A DNA stretch of 64,000 bases. Source: Limibacter armeniacum (GTDB lineage Bacteria > Bacteroidota > Bacteroidia > Cytophagales > Flammeovirgaceae). Below are positions 27,081 to 35,844 of this stretch, one piece after another. The notes below the pieces were generated by a model. The model ran no database searches. It had not been told where the DNA came from and worked only from the letters and a program-made list of their open reading frames with translations. Where the stretch lies: the NCBI RefSeq assembly GCF_036880985.1, contig NZ_JBAJNO010000009.1:3384501-3448500 (forward strand), read 5' to 3'. How positions within the stretch are numbered: position 1 is the stretch's first letter; every line of letters begins with the position of its first letter. The position numbers and the translations under genes are program-made.

Positions 27081-28280
27081 TTAATTAACAAGATGACTCT
27101 CAAAGCCTAAAGTAAGTAGGAATGCAATTACAGAAAGTACGATTCCATACATAAATACTGTATAAGACCTTCGGAGCAGCTTGTATTTACGGGCTAAGAC
27201 ATGGCTTAATGCATGAATATCCATGATCATGTTATCGTAGACGGCATCGCCTTTTTTCATGGTATGCTTCATGGCCCATGTATATTCGTCTAAAGTATAG
27301 TTATGGAAATTACCAAAGAACATCAAGTTGGTTTTGCCATCCAATACTTTGTCCTTGCTGAATTTCCCTTCCATTATATTAGGACGAGTAGCCATTAATG
27401 CTAATACGACTGTTACTAAGGAAGTTGTTGCAAAAATTGTTGTTGGAATGAACATAAAATCCTGAACATGCTGTCTGTAGATCAAATAGAAGATCAAAGA
27501 CAAAATCATGGAATTGACTGAAATCATGATATTGGCTTTCTTGTCAGCCATATCACTCAGGTTTATATGATTCAGGGCAACAATTCTGAACATGGTTTCA
27601 ACCCCTTTTACATATTCTTTCTTCTTTTTTTTCTTCTTCTTCTTTTCCTTTTTTTCTTCTACAGCACCTGAATTGTTTTCTGTTTCTTTGATAACCTTCT
27701 CTAGGTTAGCTTGCTTTACAGGCTCCAAATGTTCCAATGCATAGTCTGTGAAGTATTGGTGCTTGCTTAGGAAAGTGACATTGTTTTCCTTCCATTTTTC
27801 AGAACTGCAAGTATTACCAAACACTTCTTTCAATTCCTGATGGAGGAGCTTGCTTTTTTTCTCAAAATCCTCAGTCCCTAAATGAAAAAGGTCTGCATCC
27901 TTTATAATCTTCTCTGGAAGTGTTTGGGGAAGCTGCTGAAGTTTGGTAGCCAAAATATACTGCTTTACCTTTTCAATCAGCGCTTTATCAGCATTATTTG
28001 CTTTCAGAAACTTCTCGGCAATGATGGCGCTGCTTTCTTCGTGAGCATAACAGGAGTGGTGGTACCCTGTGTCATGAAACCATGCGGCAATGCAGAGGGC
28101 TTCAGCTTCCTCTTCTGAAATACCTTCAGCCTGACCAATCTTCTTGACGTTTTCCACTACTTCTTTGGTGTGCGCAAGTGAATGGAAAAAGAACTTGTGG
28201 TCTTTCTTTTCCTTGAAAAATTCATTGACGAATTGTTCAGCCTTTTCTGTAATGGATTGTTGAATAAGTCGCTCTTGCAT
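27081..28280 (-). CDS. HD phosphohydrolase fused to a Pycsar TM-effector domain
   Basis: 399 aa in two parts. Residues about 10-190 are an HD metal-dependent phosphohydrolase: HSLAHT (H33/H37), WFHDTGY with H69-D70, and KDADLF (D128/D130), so the metal site looks complete. A lysine-rich linker (about 209-221) leads to a Pycsar effector domain (DUF5706) from about 223: VKGVETMFRI, NHINLSDMADKKANIMI, membrane helices near 251-270, 278-298 and 374-393, with the conserved KTNLMFFGNFH and HVLARKYKLLRRSY. In known Pycsar systems such proteins respond to a cyclic pyrimidine nucleotide by damaging the inner membrane. Having an HD domain suggests the same chain may also break down the signal; that is inference. 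80 bases after the first gene, 19 before the cyclase. Confidence 0.82.
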   Translation of the reverse strand: MQERLIQQSITEKAEQFVNEFFKEKKDHKFFFHSLAHTKEVVENVKKIGQAEGISEEEAEALCIAAWFHDTGYHHSCYAHEESSAIIAEKFLKANNADKALIEKVKQYILATKLQQLPQTLPEKIIKDADLFHLGTEDFEKKSKLLHQELKEVFGNTCSSEKWKENNVTFLSKHQYFTDYALEHLEPVKQANLEKVIKETENNSGAVEEKKEKKKKKKKKKEYVKGVETMFRIVALNHINLSDMADKKANIMISVNSMILSLIFYLIYRQHVQDFMFIPTTIFATTSLVTVVLALMATRPNIMEGKFSKDKVLDGKTNLMFFGNFHNYTLDEYTWAMKHTMKKGDAVYDNMIMDIHALSHVLARKYKLLRRSYTVFMYGIVLSVIAFLLTLGFESHLVN

Positions 28281-28360
28281 TAGGAATCAGGGAAATTTTG
28301 GTGAATCAAAACCTGCTGTTATACCTATAACCATTATAAGTAACAAAGAGTTGGGACATA

Positions 28361-28945
28361 CTAGATGCCGTAAATATTCATCAGGACTAAAAAGGTTATT
28401 GACGAAATGACAATACCGATCATGAAGATCGTATAAGAAATCCTCAACAGCTTGTATTTACGGGCAAGCACTTTACCTAGAAGGTGGATGTCCATGACCA
28501 TACTTTGGTAAACAGCATCTTCTGTCTCCATAATGTACTTCATGCCCCATTGGAATTCTTCCAGCGAAACCTCATGGAAGTTTCCAAAGAACAGCAGATT
28601 GGTTTTTCCTTGCATGACCTCCTCACGGCTGAAAGTACCTTTTGTAATATTCGGGAGGGTCGCCAATATTGCAAACAGGACTGAGCCAAGGCTCGTCAGC
28701 ATAAAAAGTGTAGTTGGAATAATCATAACCCCTTCTACATAGAACCTGTAGATCAAATAGAAGAAGAGGGAAATTATGGTGGTATTAACCGTAATCATGA
28801 TATTGGCTTTATTGTCAGCCATTTCACTTAGGTTAATGTGGTTTCGGGATGTAATCCTGAACATTGTTTCCACTCCCTTGGTGTATTCCTTTCGCTTCTT
28901 TTTCTTACTAGAAGGAGCTTTATCTTGAACTGTAGCTTCTTGCAT
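28361..28945 (-). CDS. Pycsar TM-effector domain protein
   Basis: 194 aa, a DUF5706/Pycsar effector domain alone, first gene of the operon. After a short Lys-rich N-terminus (KKKKRKEY) it aligns throughout with the C-terminal half of the next protein: TKGVETMFRI, NHINLSEMADNKANIMI, the membrane helices near residues 49-68, 75-96 and 172-190, KTNLLFFGNFHEVSL, and VLARKYKLLRISY. The two effector domains are clearly paralogues made by duplication within the operon. Predicted inner-membrane protein that would oligomerise or open pores when the cyclic nucleotide binds, by analogy with PycTM. Divergent from a lipoprotein gene, with a 21-bp inverted repeat between them. Confidence 0.82.
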   Translation of the reverse strand: MQEATVQDKAPSSKKKKRKEYTKGVETMFRITSRNHINLSEMADNKANIMITVNTTIISLFFYLIYRFYVEGVMIIPTTLFMLTSLGSVLFAILATLPNITKGTFSREEVMQGKTNLLFFGNFHEVSLEEFQWGMKYIMETEDAVYQSMVMDIHLLGKVLARKYKLLRISYTIFMIGIVISSITFLVLMNIYGI

Positions 28946-29012
28946 TTTAATTGATTAAGCTATGTGAATTGAGCTAAGCAATTGTATTGAAGTTGATTAT
29001 CGGTAAAATGAA

Positions 29013-29043
29013 CTTGTCTGATAATACAACAATTATACCTTGC
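29013..29043 (+). promoter_or_regulatory. Possible promoter of the SdiA-regulated-type lipoprotein
   Basis: TTG at 29014-29016, a 19-base spacer and TACCTTGC at 29036-29043, an imperfect match to the -7 box. Start of transcription would be near 29050. Confidence 0.4.
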
Positions 29044-29065
29044 AAGAAAACCATAATATATTGAA

Positions 29066-29086
29066 ATTGTTACACTCGGTAACAAT
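29066..29086. promoter_or_regulatory. Inverted repeat, possible operator
   Basis: ATTGTTAC, 5 bases, GTAACAAT: perfect 8-bp dyad in the leader region of the plus-strand lipoprotein and about 120 bases upstream of the Pycsar-like operon start. Could bind a dimeric regulator or form an RNA hairpin. Confidence 0.45.
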
Positions 29087-29107
29087 GTTTTACAATACCG
29101 AAAGCGG

Positions 29108-30013
29108 ATGGACAAAATTCTACAAGCTGTCAGACAGCAACACATAATGGCGATGCTGCCCATAATTCTTCTCTTTTTGACCTGCTCATGTGGGCGAAAC
29201 AGCCAATCGACAGAATACTCAGAGCATGACACCTCAAATTATGTTGACATGATCGCTGGATATGCTATCAATGCACCTACCAAAAAATACAATATGCCTG
29301 CCGAGTTACAGGAGATTTCAGGAATATCTTATTGGAAAGATGATCTGATCGTTTGTGTGCAGGACGAGTTGGGCTATCTATTCTTTTATGACCTAAAAGC
29401 TGAAGAGGTGGTTGGGAAACAGAAGTTTGGAAAGCCGGATGACTATGAAGGCGTTGCTGTAAGAGGAGATGAGGTATTTGTAATCAGTAGTGACGGAAAG
29501 CTTCATCGGGTAAGGTTGATGGATGAGGAAGCCGAAACAACAGTTTATGAACTTCCTTTTACAAGAAAGAATGATTTGGAAGGACTTTGCTTTTCTGCTG
29601 ATGGAGCATACTTACTTGTGGTTCCGAAAGGACGTGGAGGCATTGATGGTAAAAAGAAAAAGAAAACGCCTGTTTACCGATGGTCTTTGGAAACGGAGCA
29701 ACTGGAGGAATCGGCTTTTATAGAAATCGATTCAGGTGATTTTGATAAGGTAAATGAAGATGCAGACAAAGATTTTATGCCTTCTGGAATAGCCATCCAC
29801 CCAAACACACAGTCTTATTTTGTTTTGGCGCATCAAGGCAAAAAGCTCGTAGTGCTTTCTCCTGACCAGCAACTGGAAGAAGTGGCTCTCTTGGATGATG
29901 AAATCTACAGACAGCCTGAAGCGATTACCTTCTTGCCCAATGGAGACCTACTGATAGGAAGTGAGGGGCGGGGTAAAAGAGGTTATATATTGTACTTTCC
30001 TTATGAAAGGTAA
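29108..30013 (+). CDS. SdiA-regulated-type beta-propeller lipoprotein
   Basis: 301 aa. Signal peptide with lipobox ending CSC (Cys about residue 27-28); an internal ATG at 29147 would give a shorter, more usual signal peptide. The mature part resembles the SdiA-regulated domain (PF06977), a six-bladed propeller: LQEISGISYWKDD, DYEGVAVRGDEVFVISSDGKL, NDLEGLCFSADGAYLLVVPK, FMPSGIAIHPNT, and EAITFLPNGDLLIGSEG. Function of this family is not established; the fold suggests ligand or phytase-like binding. The next gene starts 58 bases downstream and may be cotranscribed. There is no sign that it belongs to the divergent Pycsar-like operon. Confidence 0.75.
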   Translation: MDKILQAVRQQHIMAMLPIILLFLTCSCGRNSQSTEYSEHDTSNYVDMIAGYAINAPTKKYNMPAELQEISGISYWKDDLIVCVQDELGYLFFYDLKAEEVVGKQKFGKPDDYEGVAVRGDEVFVISSDGKLHRVRLMDEEAETTVYELPFTRKNDLEGLCFSADGAYLLVVPKGRGGIDGKKKKKTPVYRWSLETEQLEESAFIEIDSGDFDKVNEDADKDFMPSGIAIHPNTQSYFVLAHQGKKLVVLSPDQQLEEVALLDDEIYRQPEAITFLPNGDLLIGSEGRGKRGYILYFPYER

Positions 30014-30070
30014 CCGTAGGTTATAAGGATTGAGGTGAACTCTAATGCGGAAGCGCCAATTTTTATCATA

Positions 30071-33000
30071 ATGAACAAAAACTATTTACATAGTCTACTA
30101 TCTCTGCTTTTATGCTTTCCTGTAATTCTTTTTGCACAGGAGCGACCTTCTGATACTGAAAAATCCTATACCATTCTACTTATCGGTGATGGAGGAGATG
30201 CTATCGAAAAAGATGATAATGTCACCTTACTGAAGGAACGTGCAAAAAAGGCAGGAGTCAATTCAGCTGTAATTTATCTGGGAGATAATGTATACCCTTG
30301 GGGAGTTAGGGAAGGGGATGACCTATTTGTACAACTTGATACAGGAAGGTTGTTTAATCAGCTTAGCCCATTTTTGGATTATAAGGGTGATATAGTCATG
30401 ATTCCTGGTAACCATGATTGGAATCAAGGAAGTCGAGATGGGTATGCTTACATCATAAGAGAAAATGCTTATGTGGATAAGTTGATGAACAAAAATGTGC
30501 TTATACCTGACGGTGGTTGCCCAGGGCCAATTGCCATACCCCTAAATGATGAAATTCTCATGGTGGTGCTGGATACTGAATGGATGGTATTCCCTTGGGA
30601 TAAGCCTAAAGGAGATCAATGTGATGAAATCGAAACAGAAGAGGATGTAATCTCGCAGCTTGAGGATATTATCAAAAGTAACTCGCATAAGAAAATCATA
30701 GTGGTTGGGCATCACCCAATGTACACTTATGGTTCCCATGGAGGAAAGTTCAGTTTCAATGACCATGTGTTTCCTCTTACACTCATTAAACCTTGGTTGT
30801 ATGTACCATTGCCTATAATAGGGTCTATTCACCCCCTTTCCCGCAAACTGGGTATTAGCCCTCAAGACAAGTCTAATTTCCGTTACAAATACATGGTGGA
30901 ACGCTTTGAAGCCATATTCAAGGAGCATCCCAATCTGATTTATGCAGCAGGGCATGAGCATAGTTTACAGCATATAGTCAAGGACAGTGTACAGTACATT
31001 GTGAGTGGATCGGGTAGTAAAACGACTTATGTGAAAGGCGGTTCTTACTCAAGGTTTCATGCAGAGGAAATTGGTTTTGCCGAAGTAAGCTTTTACAAGG
31101 ATGGAGCGGTATGGGTAGATTTTTATGTAGGAAAAGGAGATAAAAAGGGAGAGGTAATATATTCCCAATATCTGTTTACAGCTCCTTACCAAGGAGAGCC
31201 TGAACCTGAAATAGTGAATGTGAAAGCATTTGCAGACAGCACGGTTATGGCAGTAGCAAGTGACCAGTATACAGCAGGTAAATCCAAGAGGAATTACATG
31301 GGAGATAATTACAGAGATGTATGGAAAGCTCCTGTGGAAGTGCCTGTTTTTGATATTGGTAGTGAGCATGGAGGTTTGAAGATAGTGAAGCGGGGTGGCG
31401 GCATGCAAACAAGATCTTTACGGTTGGAGGCTCCTGATGAAAAACAGTATGTATTGCGTTCTGTTGAGAAATACCCTGCAAAGGCGATTCCTGTATTCCT
31501 GCGTGGAACAGTGGCAGAAGATATTGTGCAGGATCAAATTTCGGCATCCAACCCGTATGGCGCATATATAGTTCCTTCTTTGGCTGAAGCAGCAGGTATT
31601 TACCATACAAACCCCAAACTGGTTTACGTTCCTGATGATCCCCGATTTGGTGATTATAGAGAGGAGTTTGCGAATGGACTTTACTTATATGAGGAAAGAC
31701 CGGACGATGATTGGAGCGATGCTGCTTATTTTGGTAACTCTGAAAAGATTTACAGTACAGGTAAGGTATTGGAAAAGGTTAAGGAAGATAACGATAATGT
31801 AATTGACTATAAGTTTGTACTTAGAAGCCGCCTTTTTGATATGGTGATTGCCGATTGGGACAGACATGATGACCAATGGCGATGGGCGAGTTTTGAAAAT
31901 GAGGGCAAAGGAAAGATGTTTCGTCCAATACCTCGAGACCGGGATCAGGTATTTTTTATTAATGAAGGTATTCTTCCGAAAATAGCTTCCCGAAAGTGGG
32001 CACTTCCTAAACTGGAAGGTTTTAATGATGAAATTAGGTGGCCAGAGGGATTAGCTTTTAACGCCCGTTATTTTGATAGGTCATTTTTATCTGAAGCCTC
32101 AGAAGAGGAATGGATTGCTGAAGCAGATTCTCTGAAAGCAAGATTGACGGATGCGTCTATTGAAAAGGCTGTAGCAGAATGGCCGGATACAGTACAAGCA
32201 TTAGTGGGGAGTGAAACGGTTCGAAAACTAAAAGCCAGACGGGATAAGATACCTGAGTATGCGGCAGAGTTGTACACTTCACTAGCCAAAGAGGTGGATG
32301 TGACAGGTTCTGATAAGAAAGAGTTGTTTGAAGTAGAACGGAAAGAGAATGGGGAGACAGCAGTAACCGTAAGGAAAATCAGTAAGAAAGGAAACTTGAA
32401 GCAGGAGCTTTATCATCGAACCTTTTACCCTGATGAAACCAAGGAAGTACGCCTTTATGGCTTTGGAGGAGAAGATGAGTTTAAGCTGAATGGAACATCC
32501 AAGAATGGCATCAAGGTAAGGATTATTGGAGGAGAAGGAGAAGATGTAGTCGAGGATAACAGTAATGCAGGGATTTTTTTAGGAAATGGAACATTGGTAT
32601 ATGACACCAAAGGGGATACTAAAGTCAATAAGGGAAAAGATACTCGCCTAATGTTGAGTGATGACGTGTCAGTCAACAACTATAACCGTAAAGCTTATAA
32701 GCCAAATGTGGCGTATCCTTTACTTTTTGCCACTTATAATGTGGATGACCTTCTAATCATAGGAGGGGGGACACTGATTCAGCGATATGGTTTCAGAAAA
32801 GAGCCATTCTCTTCACAGCATTTGATATTGTTGGGTATTTCCCCTTTTACAGCAGCGAACCGCATCGTTTACCGTGGAGATTTTACAAAGGTGTTGGGTG
32901 ACTTGGCTTTGTCAGTAGAGGCAGATATTAATGTGCCAACCTATGTCAGTAACTTTGCAGGCCTTGGGAATGAGAATGAATATGACGGCGATAACTTCAA

Positions 33001-33760
33001 GTTTTATAGACTGAACCATGAACGTTCTATGGGAAAAATCATGCTCAAGAAGTTTATGGGAGAGAGACAGAGAAGTCACTTTGCATTTGGCGCAGCATTA
33101 AATAGAGCAGAGATCGATGAAGATAGGGATAATAATGAACGCTTTATTGGACAATTTGCTGAAGAAAATGAGGGAGTTTTTGAAACTCACTATAATTACT
33201 TGGGAGCTCAAGTCAATATGAAAGCAGACGGTCGAGATCGACCTATGTTACCTACTTATGGGGCTGTTTTTGAAGCTGAGGCTACAGCTTATGCACCACT
33301 CTCAAATGATTATGAACATTATTTCAATTTGAAAGGGGAAGGTTCTATTTATTATTCTTTTCGCTTGCCAACATTGTTGACCTTGGCAGGAAGAGTGGGA
33401 GGCGCTGCTAACTTTGGTGACTATTCTTTCATTATGTCAAATAGATTGGGAGGCGTACAAAACCTGAGAGGTTATAGAAAAGAAATATTTTGGGGAAGAC
33501 ATTACATGTTTACCAACCTAGAAAGCCGATTACAATTGTTCCGAATCAATACCCCTTACTTAAGAGGGTCAGGTGGTGTTTCGGCCTTTTGGGATAGCGG
33601 TAGGGTTTGGTTGGATGGTGAAGACTCAGATAAGTGGCACAATGGCTTTGGTGGGGGCTTTTTTGTTGCACCATTTAACATCGCTGCCCTATCACTTTAT
33701 ATGAGTTTTTCTGAAGAGGATAGTTGGCTTTTCAATTTCCGTTTTGGATTCTCATTCTAA
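30071..33760 (+). CDS. Metallophosphoesterase fused to an outer-membrane beta barrel
   Basis: 1229 aa from the ATG at 30071, which starts a signal peptide ending ILFAQ; an upstream GTG frame is less likely. Residues about 30-330 are a calcineurin-like phosphoesterase with all metal motifs: GDGGD, YLGDNVYPWG, IPGNHDWNQG, VVGHHPMYTYG and AAGHEHSLQ. The middle (about 380-860) is a mixed domain containing ADWDRHDDQWRW and PRDRDQVFF. The last 350 residues are a BamA/D15-like barrel (YRGDFTKVLGDL to a terminal Phe), with the VQNLRGYRKEIFWG motif typical of Omp85. So a phosphoesterase is displayed at the cell surface or periplasmic face by its own barrel. Substrate unknown. The stop overlaps the convergent aminotransferase gene by 4 bases. 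Confidence 0.82.
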   Translation: MNKNYLHSLLSLLLCFPVILFAQERPSDTEKSYTILLIGDGGDAIEKDDNVTLLKERAKKAGVNSAVIYLGDNVYPWGVREGDDLFVQLDTGRLFNQLSPFLDYKGDIVMIPGNHDWNQGSRDGYAYIIRENAYVDKLMNKNVLIPDGGCPGPIAIPLNDEILMVVLDTEWMVFPWDKPKGDQCDEIETEEDVISQLEDIIKSNSHKKIIVVGHHPMYTYGSHGGKFSFNDHVFPLTLIKPWLYVPLPIIGSIHPLSRKLGISPQDKSNFRYKYMVERFEAIFKEHPNLIYAAGHEHSLQHIVKDSVQYIVSGSGSKTTYVKGGSYSRFHAEEIGFAEVSFYKDGAVWVDFYVGKGDKKGEVIYSQYLFTAPYQGEPEPEIVNVKAFADSTVMAVASDQYTAGKSKRNYMGDNYRDVWKAPVEVPVFDIGSEHGGLKIVKRGGGMQTRSLRLEAPDEKQYVLRSVEKYPAKAIPVFLRGTVAEDIVQDQISASNPYGAYIVPSLAEAAGIYHTNPKLVYVPDDPRFGDYREEFANGLYLYEERPDDDWSDAAYFGNSEKIYSTGKVLEKVKEDNDNVIDYKFVLRSRLFDMVIADWDRHDDQWRWASFENEGKGKMFRPIPRDRDQVFFINEGILPKIASRKWALPKLEGFNDEIRWPEGLAFNARYFDRSFLSEASEEEWIAEADSLKARLTDASIEKAVAEWPDTVQALVGSETVRKLKARRDKIPEYAAELYTSLAKEVDVTGSDKKELFEVERKENGETAVTVRKISKKGNLKQELYHRTFYPDETKEVRLYGFGGEDEFKLNGTSKNGIKVRIIGGEGEDVVEDNSNAGIFLGNGTLVYDTKGDTKVNKGKDTRLMLSDDVSVNNYNRKAYKPNVAYPLLFATYNVDDLLIIGGGTLIQRYGFRKEPFSSQHLILLGISPFTAANRIVYRGDFTKVLGDLALSVEADINVPTYVSNFAGLGNENEYDGDNFKFYRLNHERSMGKIMLKKFMGERQRSHFAFGAALNRAEIDEDRDNNERFIGQFAEENEGVFETHYNYLGAQVNMKADGRDRPMLPTYGAVFEAEATAYAPLSNDYEHYFNLKGEGSIYYSFRLPTLLTLAGRVGGAANFGDYSFIMSNRLGGVQNLRGYRKEIFWGRHYMFTNLESRLQLFRINTPYLRGSGGVSAFWDSGRVWLDGEDSDKWHNGFGGGFFVAPFNIAALSLYMSFSEEDSWLFNFRFGFSF

Positions 33761-34863
33761 GAGGTAAAGAATTGGTGGATTTGCTGACAGGCATAGTCAA
33801 CCTCTGTTTCACTTAACCCAATATAAATTGGAAGACTCAATGTTGTCTTTGCAATGCGCTCAGCAACTGGAAAACTCTTCTTGTTTCGGGATAAGTCAGC
33901 AAAGACTTTTTGTAAGTGCATCGGTACAGGATAATGAATCAAAGTGCCGATGCCTTTTTGATGTAAAAAAGTCTGAAGTTCATCCCTTTTCTCCGTTTGG
34001 ATTGTGAATAAATGGTAGACATGTTGATAACCTTCCTGTTCGACAGGAAGCTTTATTTGTACAAGTGATGAAAGCCTTTCCAGATACCAACGGGCAATCG
34101 TTCTTCTTTCTTCATTCCACCTTTCTAAATACTCAAGCTTAATATTTAAGATAGCGGCTTGAAGCTCATCAAGTCTTGAGTTGGTTCCAAAAGTATCATG
34201 AATGTATTTGTCAGATGAACCATAGTTCCGTAACCGAAGGCATTTTTCGTAAAGCGTTTGGTCATTGGTTGTAATGGCTCCGGCGTCTCCCAACGCACCA
34301 AGATTCTTGGTAGGGTAAAAGCTTGTTGCACTTAAATGTCCAAAACTGCCCGTTCGCTTTCTATTGAAGGTAGCCCCTTGAGCTTGTGCATTATCCTCAA
34401 CGACAAAAAGTCCCTGTGTGGATGCTATCTCCATTATCTCACTGATTTGGCAGGGATGTCCATAAAGGTGGACAGGGATTACAGCTTTTGTTTTAGAAGT
34501 AATAGCATTTTTAACCTGTGATGGGGAAATATTACCTGTTTCAGGAATTACATCCACAAAAATAGGGGTAGCACCTGTATGTATAACAGCTAAACCAGTT
34601 GCGGCAAAAGTCAGTGCAGGTACGATCACCTCATCTCCTTTTTTTATTCCCAAGGCTTTCAGTGCAAGATAAAGGGCATCCATGCCATTGCCTGTACCAA
34701 CACAATAGTTGGAGTTACAGAAGGAGGCAAACTGCTCTTCAAACTTTTGCAGTTTTTGCCCCATGATGTACTGTTGTCCGTCATAAAAAGCTTCAAATGC
34801 AGCAAGTACCTGAGAGCGTATTTGCTTATTTGAGTCTTCAAAAGATAAAAAAGGTACTTCCAA
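33757..34863 (-). CDS. DegT/DnrJ/EryC1/StrS aminotransferase
   Basis: 368 aa PLP enzyme of the sugar aminotransferase family. N-terminal EVPFLSFEDSNKQIRSQV, GTGNGMDALYLALKALG, EVIVPALTFAATGLAV, VEDNAQAQGA, and the PLP lysine in SFYPTKNLGALGDAGAI; the C-terminal half has YGSSDKYIHDTFGTNSRLDELQAA and HVYHLFTI. These enzymes usually transaminate keto-sugars for surface polysaccharide or antibiotic sugars. No other sugar-nucleotide genes are adjacent, so the substrate is open. It starts 23 bases after the LytTR regulator gene on the same strand, so the two are probably cotranscribed. Confidence 0.88.
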   Translation of the reverse strand: MEVPFLSFEDSNKQIRSQVLAAFEAFYDGQQYIMGQKLQKFEEQFASFCNSNYCVGTGNGMDALYLALKALGIKKGDEVIVPALTFAATGLAVIHTGATPIFVDVIPETGNISPSQVKNAITSKTKAVIPVHLYGHPCQISEIMEIASTQGLFVVEDNAQAQGATFNRKRTGSFGHLSATSFYPTKNLGALGDAGAITTNDQTLYEKCLRLRNYGSSDKYIHDTFGTNSRLDELQAAILNIKLEYLERWNEERRTIARWYLERLSSLVQIKLPVEQEGYQHVYHLFTIQTEKRDELQTFLHQKGIGTLIHYPVPMHLQKVFADLSRNKKSFPVAERIAKTTLSLPIYIGLSETEVDYACQQIHQFFTS

Positions 34864-34886
34864 GTGATGATTACTTCAATGGTCGA

Positions 34887-35576
34887 TTACAAGAAATTCA
34901 GTTTAGACAGGAACGCACTCTTATAGGAGTTACCGATTGGAATGGCTTTTTGTGGCATTACAATCGACATATCCTCAATGCTGTCAATCTTGGTGAGGTT
35001 GACAATGTAGGACCTGTGCACTCGTGTAAACATATCGGAAGGGAGCTTCTGCTCAAGTCCTTTCATGGTAGAGTGAATGATATATTTCTTGCTTTCCATA
35101 TTGATAATCACATAGTCGGAAAGAGCTTCTATAAAGTATATATCAGACAGTTTGATACGGACAATACGGTTGTCAGCTTTGACATAAATGTTGTCGTCAT
35201 TGCCTTGTGTGTCCAGAATATCCTTTTGCAGGTTATTTTGTGCTTTTTCCACCGCTTTCATAAAGCGAGGGTAATTGATGGGTTTGATCAGGTAATCAGT
35301 CAAACTGTATTCGTAAGCTTCAGCACCAAAATCTTTTCTGCCTGTAATCAGGATTACTTGTGGCAGGCTATCCAAGGATTGAACCAGTTCAATACCGGTC
35401 ATTTCAGGCATTTCTATATCCAAGAAAATGATGTCAATGGCTTCTTCTTTCATGATTTTGAAAGCCTCTACCGCATTGTCACATTCCGCAATCAGTTTCA
35501 ATGAAGGGGTTCTTTCCACGAAATCTCTGACAATCATTCTCGATACTTCTTCGTCGTCAACGATAATGCAGTTCAT
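34887..35576 (-). CDS. LytTR-family response regulator
   Basis: 229 aa. Receiver domain residues 1-120 with acidic pocket IIVDDEE, phospho-acceptor Asp in IIFLDIEMPEMTG (about residue 54) and the conserved Lys in YLIKPI. The LytTR DNA-binding domain (about 130-229) shows IYFIEALSDYVIIN, TMKGLEQKLPSDMFTRVHRSYIVNL and a C-terminal PIGNSYKSAF. Its partner would be a LytS-type membrane histidine kinase, which is not encoded here. The adjacent aminotransferase is its likely cotranscribed neighbour and may hint at a surface-sugar role. Confidence 0.92.
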   Translation of the reverse strand: MNCIIVDDEEVSRMIVRDFVERTPSLKLIAECDNAVEAFKIMKEEAIDIIFLDIEMPEMTGIELVQSLDSLPQVILITGRKDFGAEAYEYSLTDYLIKPINYPRFMKAVEKAQNNLQKDILDTQGNDDNIYVKADNRIVRIKLSDIYFIEALSDYVIINMESKKYIIHSTMKGLEQKLPSDMFTRVHRSYIVNLTKIDSIEDMSIVMPQKAIPIGNSYKSAFLSKLNFL

Positions 35577-35844
35577 GATTTATTTTGTTTAGTTGATATT
35601 GGTATTGCCTATGGTTTAAGGCTTTGTCACGTAACTCAGGTTTGTTGGCCTTAACGCCTGATGAATGTTACCAATACCTTCGATTTAATTGTAATTGGTT
35701 TCAAGCTAAACGTACCGTTTGGGGCTTGAGAAATATGTACAAAAATAAAAATGATTTGAAGTATAAAAAGGATTCATTACTCATACAAATAAAATCCTGT
35801 TTTAATACCTCAAATCACTTTTGGTATGTTTATGATGTTGAGTG
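35577..35844. other. Intergenic region, nothing assigned
   Basis: 268 AT-rich bases between the LytTR gene start and the ribE stop. No believable gene, terminator or promoter was found. Confidence 0.3.
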
